From Notospermus geniculatus (taxonomy: Eukaryota > Nemertea > Pilidiophora > Heteronemertea > Lineidae): a DNA stretch of 64,000 nt. Location: NCBI GenBank assembly GCA_002633025.1, contig NMRB01000693.1, forward strand, positions 117,110-181,109. The letters are read 5' to 3'. This document shows positions 45,309-54,530 of this stretch, one piece after another. The translations under genes were made by a program, and so were the position numbers. Numbering within the stretch: position 1 is the first letter of the stretch; every line of letters begins with the position of its first letter. The notes beneath the pieces are model-generated. The model had not been told where the DNA came from, did not search any database, and was given only the letters and a program-made list of their open reading frames with translations.

Positions 45309-45530
45309 GCAGCACATCAGGCGACATCGCAAGCGATCTGATCGCCACCGATCAAAATCGCTGTTGACGGTAGATGTGCGCCAGACAGCGATGCGTGGAA
45401 TCTTCTCGCGAGCGGTGGTCGCCCAATAGACAGTAACAAAACCGACATCGCCCAGTCTGCGGTGTCTGGCGAGAAGATCGGTATTGCTAGCGATATGCTG
45501 GCTTCATGCTGCGAATACAGGCATGGAGCT
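45309..45530 (+). mobile_element. GCAGCACACCAGGCGAT element (B1)
   Basis: Left end GCAGCACATCAGGCGACATC, intact GCAAGCGATCTGATCGCC, right end ..GCTGGCTTCATGCTGC. Its downstream flank carries the TAGGGAGTTTTCGC hairpin at 45583-45722. Confidence 0.65.
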
Positions 45531-45582
45531 GCTTACAAAGATACGCTGGTTAACAACGCTTCGCAACTCTGTGAAGCCAATA

Positions 45583-45722
45583 TAGAGTTTTCGGAAAGCC
45601 CACGAAACGCCAACGCGAACGTCTATCCTATTGTTCCGTGCTCTCTTCGTGGCATCGAACCGAATGGTTTGGCATTGCCATTCGCGTTGTTGGCGTTTCG
45701 GGGGCTTTGCGAAAACTCCCTA
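45583..45722. mobile_element. TAGGGAGTTTTCGC hairpin (B1)
   Basis: Ends TAGAGTTTTCGGAAAGCCCA and ..CTTTGCGAAAACTCCCTA. Shared with B2 (57596-57725), so it was present before the copies diverged. Confidence 0.75.
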
Positions 45723-46440
45723 TTGTTAACCGGTGTGTCCGTGTGACGTGTGTACTTGATGTATTCGCAGCCTGTGCCTTGGCCATGCTGAAGTGAGCTT
45801 TCAGTTGGACCATATTGAGAGGGGCAGAGGGGCGCTCCCCCTCCGTCACAGGTCTGGCAGAACTGGAATATTCGGAGGTGTACAGGTGTACGTACATTCT
45901 ACCGCCTACAATGTCCTAGAAATCATCACCCTGAGCCGGCTAGTCAACGTGGCGCAATTATATTCATAACAACCCGACAAACCATTGAAGTTCACAGTCA
46001 GCACTGCATGAAAAAATAGATAAAGTCAATATTGAAAAGAAAGAATGGTTAGATGCTGGGCCGAACCTGCTTGGACGGTGTAAACTAGCCTATTTTGCAG
46101 GCTGGGTGTATCGCGGGGAAATAACGAAGGTAATACAAATAAGCACAACGGAAGATGTTGATGATTTTTTGCTACGAAAGGCGACGTTCTTTCACTGCCC
46201 AAGGGAGTACTATATATTCTGGCGAGTTATTCATCCTAGCCGTATCTTCACCATATAGAGACTGTCGACCGGGTATCTCCGGTAACGTCTTCTCTGCGGT
46301 CTATGTCTGTGGGCAAAAATATACAGACCTTTCCAACAAAGATGGCGGTCTAAGAGTTCTCACCATATGACCTCAAATTAGTGGAATAGCTTATTCAACG
46401 TCCGCCAGTTGACAATTGACCCGTCCAAAGCTACATATAC

Positions 46441-46534
46441 ACTGGTTCCCGTCCTTGCCGCTACACTCCCGAAGCATTACTGTCTTTGTTGTGGAATGAG
46501 CGCCGTGGGAGTGCAGCGGCAAAGATGGGAACCA
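46441..46534. mobile_element. ACTGGTTCCCGTCCTTGCCG hairpin (B1)
   Basis: Arms GGTTCCCGTCCTTGCCGCTA and GCGGCAAAGATGGGAACC; the B2 copy is at 58437-58530. Confidence 0.7.
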
Positions 46535-47245
46535 ATCTACCAGGGCTAGCTGACGGTAAAAAGTAGGGACTTGATGGGGACCGAACTTGATGCCTCCTCC
46601 CAACATGACCCAACGCCCTCCTATTGTACCACCGCCCTCCGATACATTTTACATCGTTTTGGCGTCAATCTGACTGAACTCGATGTTGTTTACCGAACTT
46701 CGCGAACGCCCAATCTCGCCTAGCATCAATCTCCGACACATCAATCACTGTGCTACATGGTTGCATTGACTCATTGACAATACATGACATCCAAGAGTAG
46801 ATTCGCTGATATCAGATGTGACTTCCCAATTGTTAATTATCTTTATAGAATTATGAGGATATCACCTGACAAAGTCGGTACAACGCCTCGCCTTGTAACA
46901 TCACGAAAATTAAAGATGGCGTCTGGCTTTAGATTGAGGAAACCTGATGAAATGGCGAAACAAGGTCTGTGGGAGGTCACCGCCTGTCTTATATACTTGA
47001 GGACTATTGTCTTCTTATGTGTCAAATAAGACCAGCAGTAAATGCTTCCTTTGCTCGCTTGAAGCTGATGAATCGCCGCCAATATCCTTACTGCCACCGT
47101 CGTGATTTTTATTGAGTTCTCACATCGGGGAGGTGGACGTCTGAAACAGTTTGTCGTGACGTATTCTTTTGAGTACCGACGACTTTCGGCAAGTGCACGC
47201 CGTCTGTCGGCAAGTAACGCCCCCCCCCCCAAACATAGTGTATTC

Positions 47246-47418
47246 CAGGGACGGATCCAGGATTTCGGGAAAGAGCGGGCGCACTGTGCTAGAAACATTG
47301 AAATCTGCGGTGAATTTCAATGATTTGCTACATTTCAGAATATCACGGTCGATTTCACAGATTTGTTGGCCGAAAGGGGGCGTTCGGCGGGTGCCCCCCC
47401 CCCTTGGATCCGCGCTTG
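47246..47418. mobile_element. CAGGGRCGGATCCAGG element (B1)
   Basis: Left end CAGGGACGGATCCAGG, right complement CAAGCGCGGATCCAAGG, with flanks TATTC/TATCC. C runs of 11-12 nt lie outside the left end and inside the right end. Similar GGATCCGCCCCTG-ended repeats are widespread in invertebrate genomes (from memory). The B2 copy is at 59231-59404. Confidence 0.6.
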
Positions 47419-47849
47419 TATCCTACGCTTCCCCCATTATTCTAAGAACTGGGCATGGAAGGTGAGGTGTTTGACTTTAAAAATAAAACAGTTCTTAACA
47501 ATCTCGTTGCCACTGACAATTTCGTCAAAAGTTATACCTAAATTCTGCAACCATAAAAATCCCTGCCACTGAGATATTCATTTGGCATGTTCAACACGCC
47601 CAATCAGTGATTTCCTATGAAATATGTACTCTATGGTGTTTTTAAGGTGGCTTCCACAGTCTTTTTTCCGGATTTTCATATTCGCCGAAATTGGGCTTGA
47701 CAGTTAAAGTATTTGGCTGGCAGTTGTCGACTCGTCGTGCATTTTCAATGAATTTGGAGGAAATTTTTAATTTGGTGATTCGGTAGTCGGCTGCAAAACT
47801 CCACCGTCTGATGCCAAACAAAGATAGTCAATCAAGTTCATTGTCTCTT

Positions 47850-48215
47850 CTATTCATCATAGGTCAAGGTCAAATTTTATTCATCAGACGGTCAAGGTCA
47901 AATTATACTCATCACAGTGTCAAGGTCAAATTCTATATTTGCCGTAGGGTCAAGGTCAAATTATGCTCATCATAGTGTCAAGGTCAAATTCTATATTATC
48001 ACAGGGTCAAGGTCAAATTTTACTCATCAAAGGGCCAAGGTCAAATACTATTTATCGTAGAGTCAAGGTCAAATTCTGTTCATCATAGGGTCAAGGTTAA
48101 ATTCTAATCATCATAGGGTCAAGGTCCAATTCTTTTCATCATAGGGTCAAGGTCAAATTCTATTTATCCTAAGGTCAAGGTCAAATCTGTTCATAATAGG
48201 GTCAAGGTCAGATTT
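47850..48215 (+). repeat. 28 bp minisatellite of GGGTCA-AGGTCA sites, 13 units (B1)
   Basis: Each unit holds a 12 bp core RGGTCAAGGTCA plus AAATTCTATTCATCAT-type spacer. Cores start at 47861, 47889, 47917, 47947, 47975, 48004, 48032, 48060, 48088, 48116, 48144, 48172 and 48199. The core is two nuclear-receptor half-sites as a DR0 and contains TCAAGGTCA, the extended half-site bound by ERR/SF-1-type receptors (established knowledge). Whether it is bound is unknown. Confidence 0.9.
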
Positions 48216-48395
48216 CGATTCATGATGAGTGGTGCCTTGTCCCACTCTGCTGATTTTCCGTGTTAGGATTTTATAGTATTCCTACGTTTTGGCAGTAGGC
48301 TTGCCTTCAATATCGAGGCATCTACAAGCCTTTAACAAGCCACACATCCACCCAATTGATAAATACGAATTTTTGTCCCGTTTCTTGCGATTTCA

Positions 48396-48743
48396 TCCAC
48401 ACACACCACTCCTCACTCCATTTCCACGACAATTAATATGCAGCTAATCGATACTAATCTAAACTCGATGATGTTAGCAATTATGTTGTTGATAGATAGG
48501 GTAGTTGATTAGGTTTGATTAAACTTACCGAGTGCCCTGACAATAAAATTAAATTCACGGCAAACAATACAGGAAGATAGCAAGATATTCCTGAGTGCAT
48601 TTCAACACTGCTTGGCGTCCACTCGGAAATGTGCACTTTAGCTGTTTGCGGAGCTATACATTTTGAGGAAATGTTCACTTAGGCTAAATTACATGTTTTG
48701 AATTCAGACTTTCCTGTTTAGCAATCTTTCAGAGAACGGAACC
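48396..48743. promoter_or_regulatory. 348 bp block identical between B1 and B2
   Basis: Read base by base, 48396-48743 equals 60193-60540 with no substitution or indel, while flanks differ every few tens of bases. It holds homeodomain-type ATTAAT, TAATCGATA (Onecut/CUT-like), AATAAAATTAAA and the minus-strand exon candidate. It ends ~40 bp before the plus-strand start codon. It is likely a promoter/5' region under constraint or recently converted. Confidence 0.6.
48523..48600 (-). CDS. Candidate signal-peptide first exon, minus strand (B1)
   Basis: ATG at 48600-48598 (context GAAATGC, G at -3) opens 24 codons. They read MHSGIS, then a hydrophobic core CYLPVLFAVNLILL, then SGHS. The donor is CG|GTAAGT, with exon end 48529 and GT at 48528-48527, leaving a phase-0 intron. 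An in-frame upstream ATG exists at 48678. Residues suit a signal peptide or membrane anchor. The same exon is identical in B2 (60397-60326). No downstream exon is proven. Confidence 0.3.
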
Positions 48744-48780
48744 GTGTCTGACGAGACAGAGAGGGAGAGCAAATACCAAA

Positions 48781-48841
48781 ATGTTAATTACAGCTCTGTT
48801 GCTTGGCCTTATAGTCAATGCAGGGGAAAACCGGAGCATCT
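48781..48841 (+). CDS. Candidate signal-peptide first exon, plus strand (B1)
   Basis: ATG at 48781 (A at -3) encodes MLITALLLGLIVNA then GENRSI. This has a short n-region, a hydrophobic core and a V-N-A cleavage site fitting the -3/-1 rule. The exon ends in phase 1 at ATC T|GTAAGT (donor 48842), the phase usual for signal-peptide exons of secreted or type I membrane proteins. The 348 bp identical block lies upstream. The next exon was not found in the window. The product is unknown. Confidence 0.42.
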
Positions 48842-48927
48842 GTAAGTTTATCATGACATAGGTATGGATCAATCGGGAATCGGACCCAAAACCTCAGTGG
48901 TGGTGGCAGTTGAGTTTTTCCACAGCA

Positions 48928-49170
48928 CTATCTGACAGTCCAGTGTAGCGCTACCTATTAAGAGCCACCAGTCACCTATTGAGTAGGCCTATAGCGTTAC
49001 CCGGTGACAGTCCACTAGTAGTAGCGTTTAGAGGTGTAGCGGTACTTGAGAGTCCGCTATAGTCACCCGGTGGGATTTAGCGCTACCTGAGAGTCCAGTA
49101 GTCACCTTGTGGTGACTGGCGCTACCTGAGGGTCCATTGGTGACCTTGTGGGGTATAGCGCTAGCGATTT
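48928..49170. repeat. ~40 bp degenerate minisatellite (B1)
   Basis: Units of TTTAGCGCTACCTGAGAGTCC + AGTAGTCACCTTGTGG-like halves (read in pieces), varying in length. The B2 counterpart (61905-62035) has fewer units. Confidence 0.65.
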
Positions 49171-49625
49171 GAGGTAGGCCTAGTCTCCGGCTAGTTCACA
49201 GAAATGGTCTCCTCTGTATATCAAGGATGCCATCAGCTCCCAGAAGGTCCAGCCATGAAAATTTCATCCCTTGTTTCCGCATGATCTTTGGTCTCTCCAA
49301 TACATCCTTCAACATGAGTAGACGTTCTCGGCCTCCACCTTAATCCCTGGTCAAGCATATCACTCAGCAGTTTGTCACAAAGGTAAGCCTTCGATTGCTT
49401 CCGGACCGGAAGCAATGTCTACGTATTATTATCGACTTCCGGGGCAAATGACCCAAGGACATTTTTGATGTTTCTGGGCCTTAATATTGACGTAAGCCGG
49501 AAGTTGATCTTCCGGTGTCATGCCAGCATTCTCCCTCGTCCTCGGCGCACTGCATGTTGCTGTGCTGTTCTGTCAGTCAGAAAAATACTGTACATTCGCA
49601 CTTAGAAGGCTAGTCACCAATATTA

Positions 49626-49755
49626 TAGAGTTTTCGCAAAGCCCCCGAAACGCCGACGCGAACGTCTATCGTTTTGTTCGGTGCTCTCTTCGTGGCATCG
49701 AACAATGGGTTTGGCGTTCGCGTTGGCGTTTCGGGGGCTTTGCGAAAACTCCCTA
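49626..49755. mobile_element. TAGGGAGTTTTCGC hairpin (B1 only)
   Basis: Ends TAGAGTTTTCGCAAAGCCCC and complement ..GCGAAAACTCCCTA, with ATATT on both sides. B2 at ~62455-62463 reads ACCAATATTCAG with a single ATATT. Confidence 0.9.
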
Positions 49756-50082
49756 ATATTCAGTCTGAGCCCGCCCTTACTTAAATTGCAGAGGAGCGTG
49801 GTATAAGTCGACCAATGGCGAGCGGAGTTTAAGGAATGTTCTTTGGATCTCGCGAGATTTCAGCTTTGGGATTGGCTGAACACAATGACATAACGTCAGT
49901 CTCGGGTCAGTTTCAAGTTGGCCCAATGTGAGTGCTGTCCCGTGCATGATCATCGGACGTGTATCCTCTGCGTAGTGATATAAAGCTGACCCTAACCTTG
50001 ACCTTTCCCATCAGCCAATCATTCTACTCGCTCGTGAGTAACAGGCATTCTGATTGGTTCCGATGATTTGGCACATATTCAC

Positions 50083-50203
50083 GAAGCCTTCGCAACTTTG
50101 CGTGCACGCAAATCTATTGTAAGGCAGTTAGTGAACAATAGGGCATGTGCAGCCAAACAATAGATTTGCGTGCATGCAAAGTTGCGAAGGCTTCGTGAAT
50201 GTG
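50083..50203. mobile_element. CACGAAGCCTTCGCAACTTT hairpin (B1)
   Basis: Arms continue CTATTGTAAG-side and are ~50 bp. B2 copy at 62768-62893 with a small deletion in the left arm. Confidence 0.8.
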
Positions 50204-50241
50204 ACCCCAGAGTCGGGTTTATTTTCTACTCAGGTCGAGGA

Positions 50242-50399
50242 TTAAGCAGCCCTTACACGATCAATATTATTGCACAATATGGGGCCCAAGATAGGGTTGC
50301 GTGCTGCTGGCATGATGGGTAGGAAAAAGATTGGCAATAATGTTGCCTATTTTGATTGTCATTTTGTGCAATAATATTGATCGTGTATGGGCTGCTTAA
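50242..50399. mobile_element. TTAAGCAGCCCTTACACGAT hairpin (B1)
   Basis: Ends TTAAGCAGCCCTTACACGAT and ..ATCGTGTATGGGCTGCTTAA; inner CAATATTATTGCAC. The tip resembles the 23009 family (GCCCGTCTACACGATC). B2 copy at 62922-63079. Confidence 0.8.
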
Positions 50400-50613
50400 A
50401 GTTACCAATGCTCCGTGAATAAGGTCCCTGCATTCCTATAGGATTCCTATTTCTTTCATATCTGATATTGGAAGGAGGCGTTTTGGATGTGAAATACAGA
50501 CTGGGGGTTGTTGCATCGGATTTCATTCAATATACTCTAGGCATTTCTGTTATTAAGGCCTTTTCATCATAGGCACTGTCCAAGGCACTTTATTTTGTTG
50601 TTCCTACGTAATT

Positions 50614-50998
50614 AGGGAGGTTCTGCAAGCTTACGTTTAACATTTACGATTACGATTTGACGACGTCACAACGTGACGCGATGGCGTCATCATTTGACTT
50701 GAAGCTTCCCGTGCCAGGTGAAAAGAGGGTCGATGTATCCCATGTTTGGCAATGTGCTCCAGGCCAGATGTGCCAAGCATTCTTCTTGTCACTTTTACTG
50801 CAACTGCAAAAAATACCCATTTATGAATGCGTTAAATTGCAAGCGAATTCTTGAATTACAAAAATGAAATATATTCGGCTTTGATTAAATCGTAAGTTTC
50901 TTACGTGTAGCAAGCGATTTGCACGTAAAAAGTCCCGCAGACCCGACGTTTTCAAATTGTAATCGTAAATGTAAAACGTAAGCTTGCAGAACCTCCCT
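50614..50998. mobile_element. AGGGAGGTTCTGCAAGCTTA element, 385 bp (B1)
   Basis: Inverted ends of ~49 bp, AGGGAGGTTCTGCAAGCTTA and complement. The non-palindromic interior contains a short plus open frame without recognisable motif. B2 copy at 63294-63674. Confidence 0.8.
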
Positions 50999-51465
50999 AT
51001 TGTTCGCCCTTGGAAAGACATCTAAGGTATACACCTCGAACGCTGGGAGCAACGGAACCAAGCCAATATTGTTTGTATCGCATCGTTTTTCTATACCCTA
51101 TTTGATGTTTACTTCGATCAGATAAATGTCAGTCCGGGCCTTTAGCAAAACAAACAAATAGCTGACACATCGTTTCTCGATTTAAAAAAAATATCGGCAG
51201 ATGAATATCGGTTTTGTATTTCAAACGGCTTTCGTTACCCATTAATGTAAGAACGGCTAAGTCAGACTTGGAACAAAGTATCGGCTCTCCAATCTATACA
51301 TGTATTCTAATTAATGATAGCAATGGGCAAACGTCACGTCAACTCAATATCAAGCTGAAGCCAGGTTCACACAAAAAGTCACAGCTGCATTTCGCACAGC
51401 CTTTAATATTTGGGTCGTTTACTGAATGTGTGACTTTACTGCCGCTAGAGGCCGCCCGTTAGCGG

Positions 51466-51660
51466 TCCTAGAACGTCACAAAATTGACGTCACAGACGTA
51501 CGTCATGGCCTCCACGTCATTATGGATGACGTTGTGGCGTGCACTGCTGCTCTGTGACGTCAAATTCCATGACGTTCAAGGACCGCTAAGTATAGTGGTG
51601 ACGCTAACTATAGTAGTGACGTTCTAGGACCGCTAACTATAGTGGTGGCCTCTGACGGCA
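51466..51660. repeat. TGACGT-rich element with AGCGGTCCTAGAACGTCA ends
   Basis: Left TTAGCGGTCCTAGAACGTCA and right ..GACGTTCTAGGACCGCTAA. The interior has several TGACGTCA/TGACGT sites (CRE-like) and three CGCTAACTATAGTGGTG-type repeats at 51587-51656. Confidence 0.65.
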
Positions 51661-52564
51661 GGAAAGTCTCCCGTTGGCTGAGAACTGAATATCGCTGCGC
51701 GGCAGTGTGCGGTGTGCGGTGTCGCACACCGCACACCGCACACCGCATGGCAGTTTTCTAAATCCTCACGTGCCTTCCTTGGAACGCACTGGCGGTGCGC
51801 CAATATCAAACCGATTGGATTTTAAAATAACGCTGTGCCTGATACGACTGTTCTGCTGTGTACGCTAGCCTGTAGCCTTCTGTGTCAAATAGCCCTCTCG
51901 GCTTTCAACTGCTGCTAAAAAAACGAGTGTGTGTTTCACAGACATTTTTTTTTTGTTATCTCCACAAAGTATACCCTGGGCACCTGAAACTAAATACTAT
52001 AATCACGATATCAGAAATAATTGTGATAACAATTTATTGCGAGGGCTTGAAAAGGGAAACCATTTTGAAGTTGAGACATTATGAAACTTTAGAAAATCCA
52101 CCTGCGCTTCGCTATTTCCATTTCAATAAGCGGATACTAGGCATAAAATCAAAATTCTACTCAAGAAAAACTCCGCTTCATAAATAAGTACAAGTAATTT
52201 TTGCCAATTTTCCACATTGTTATTGACGCAAGCGACTCGTAATCGGAGCCGACTTCCTTCCGTCCCATATGGCAATAACAATAACTGGGATAATGGCGGA
52301 AGATCTGTTTGGAATTAAGGCATGCATCAATTTGTTAGCGATAGCTACTTTTTAAGCCCTAATTGATCGTGGGAAGATTCTGATGTCGTTTTTATCAAAG
52401 TTATCATTCAATATGAATCGTTTCTAAGAATCTATTAAGCAACGTGCACAGTATTCAACGAGTGGATTACCATCCAGGGCCTAGACATGTCGACGCTCAA
52501 AGGCGCTTTTTTCTGTACAGTCTTACTTGACATTCTTGGCGTCGTGTCCTTTAGCAATGATTCG

Positions 52565-53180
52565 TAAATAATAGACTCTAACAGCGATAACAATAGACTA
52601 TAATATATGTAGTCTGTTGTTGCCTATTGAAAGAGTTACAACTCGTTACAGTAGACTGTGACAGAGATAGATTATAATAGTTTATCTTTGTCTAGTAAAA
52701 TAGTTACAACAATAGACTGTAACAGAGATAACAATAGATTATAATAGTTCATCTTTGTCTAGTAAAATAGTTACAACAATAGACTGTAATAGAGATAACA
52801 ATAGATTACAATAGTTCATCTTTGTCTATTAAAATAGTTACAACAATAGACTGTAACAGAGATAACAATAGATTACAATAGTTTATCTTTGTCTATTAAA
52901 ATAGTTACAACAATAGACTGTAACAGAGATAACAATAGATTACAATAGTTCATATTTGTCTATTAAATTAGTTACAACAATAGACTTTAGTCGAGACAAC
53001 AATAGACAAAATAGTCTATTGTTTTCTATTGAAATACTTACAACAATAGACGTCAATAAAGATAACAATAGACTATAATAGTTTATTGTTGTATATTAAA
53101 ACAGATGCAACAATAGACTTTAGTCGAGATAACAATAGACTGTAATAGTTTATTGTTGTCTATTGAAATAGTTGATAGCG
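52565..53180. repeat. 67 bp minisatellite, ~9 units
   Basis: GTTACAACAATAGACT starts at 52703, 52770, 52837, 52904, 52971 and ~53038, an exact 67 bp period; flanking units are more diverged. Each contains repeated ACAATAGA. Confidence 0.9.
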
Positions 53181-53735
53181 AGATTGTCATCTCCTTTTCT
53201 TCTCGTTAGAAACGATAACTCCAAATTGAATCGACCGTAGGTTCCCAGTTACCATTTGACGTGGAGCCGATGAGTCTGGCTTGGCTGACCCAACGGGTTT
53301 TCATTTCTGTATCGTAATTTAAACACGTTCCATAGATAAGATGAAGTCGAGAGTGGGCTTCCTTCCATCTCAGACTTCGTGCATTATTGATGAAGCATGC
53401 AGACCACGGTATTTGATTGCAATATTGTTTAGATTTTATCACACACCCATGATGACGTCATCGAGCATGGACGTTTCATAAAAATGCCAATATTTCTGAT
53501 AAAACACAATCAAACTCACATGTTATGACTGCGACAGATAGGTATTCCCCAGCATTACATGCATGAATCGCAAACTCACTAAAATACCAACGACTAAACG
53601 AAAAAAAAGCAAAAAATGGGTGACGGGGATTCCCCTTTCACGGAGAGCGATCTGCCATGCAATCAGGTCGATCTGAGCCCGGACTGACCGGTCAGACTGA
53701 CCGCCCGGATCGCCCTCGGGAAATCCCTTTCCAAC

Positions 53736-54076
53736 AGTGACGTGACGTCACCTCGGCACATCATATGACGTTGAGTAGGCCTGACACGCAACGTCATATG
53801 GCGCGACGTAACGTCACGATCACATTTTTTTCACATTTTTTTCAAACTTTTTCTTACAAAAATTGTGTTATTTGCAGTGATTGTGGATTCTTTTCGTTAT
53901 GGTTGTGGTGTGTGATAAAAATAAAACTGCCCTCGTGAGCGATCCTCGTCACCCGGATAGCACTCGTTGATTTTCTCCGGCCTGAAAGCCCTCGACCTGC
54001 GGTCTCGGGCTTTCACGGCCGGAGAAAATCAACTCGTGCAATCCGGGTGACTCGGATCGCCCACTCGGGCAGTTTT
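53736..54076. mobile_element. Two hairpins
   Basis: 53736-53822 has CATATGACGTTG / CAACGTCATATG within TGACGT-rich arms. 53923-54076 has arms AAAACTGCCCTCGTGAGCGA / CCACTCGGGCAGTTTT and a strong inner stem TTGATTTTCTCCGGCC. Confidence 0.75.
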
Positions 54077-54329
54077 CTTATTATATCAAGACAAGCAAGT
54101 GAAAGGTGGAGATAACAGTGCACAGTTTTATTCTGAATGAAGGTCGTCGATTTTATGAATTGTATGCATAATTTCAGTGCCGTGGAAACATGCTATTTCA
54201 CAGTTGATTTCTCTCAAAACAAATGGGAAATTTCAAAGGGTGGTTTCTGTAGATGTGCTCTGACGAAATGGCTGGCACTGAAGATGGCATGCAAAGTTCG
54301 TTGGGAATATTCAAGGGAGTACCGTATTA

Positions 54330-54530
54330 AGAAATAAAAGTGGAATTTTTTTGGGAATTTTGCGCGATTTTTCAGTTTCTCAAATTGGAGAATTTTTTTT
54401 CTCATTTTGAGAAATATCGCCCGAAAAATCAGACAAAATTCAGAAAAGAAAAATTTCCCAAAATGGGAAAAAAATTTCTCCCAATTTGAGACATTGAAAA
54501 ATTTGCGCAAAATTCCCCACTTCTTATTTT
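54330..54530. mobile_element. AT-rich palindrome
   Basis: Arms AATTTTGCGC..TTTTTCA..TCTCAAATTGG and complement; the centre is TCTCATTTTGAGA. Imperfect but continuous over ~80 bp per arm. Confidence 0.7.

Larger units (their letters stand above)
43773..51319. repeat. Duplicated block B1
   Basis: Begins TCTTGACAGTAACTTAACTT and is collinear with B2 (55107-64000), which ends at the window edge, so B1 may extend past 51319. The copies differ by scattered substitutions, minisatellite length and insertions (49626-49755 in B1; 56873-57537 and 60640-61762 in B2). Confidence 0.92.

Noticed and set aside
46843-47298. 151-codon minus frame, also in B2
   Set aside because: It runs through the GGATCC-ended element and a C run, the N-terminal halves differ between copies by frameshift, and a plus frame overlaps it; no splice or motif support.
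49233-49415. 60-codon minus frame, nearly the same in B2
   Set aside because: Kept open by block duplication; the 5' end is a GGACCGGAAGC palindrome; no family recognised.
52565-53180. Origin-like AT-rich iteron array
   Set aside because: A plain 67 bp minisatellite; no evidence for replication function.
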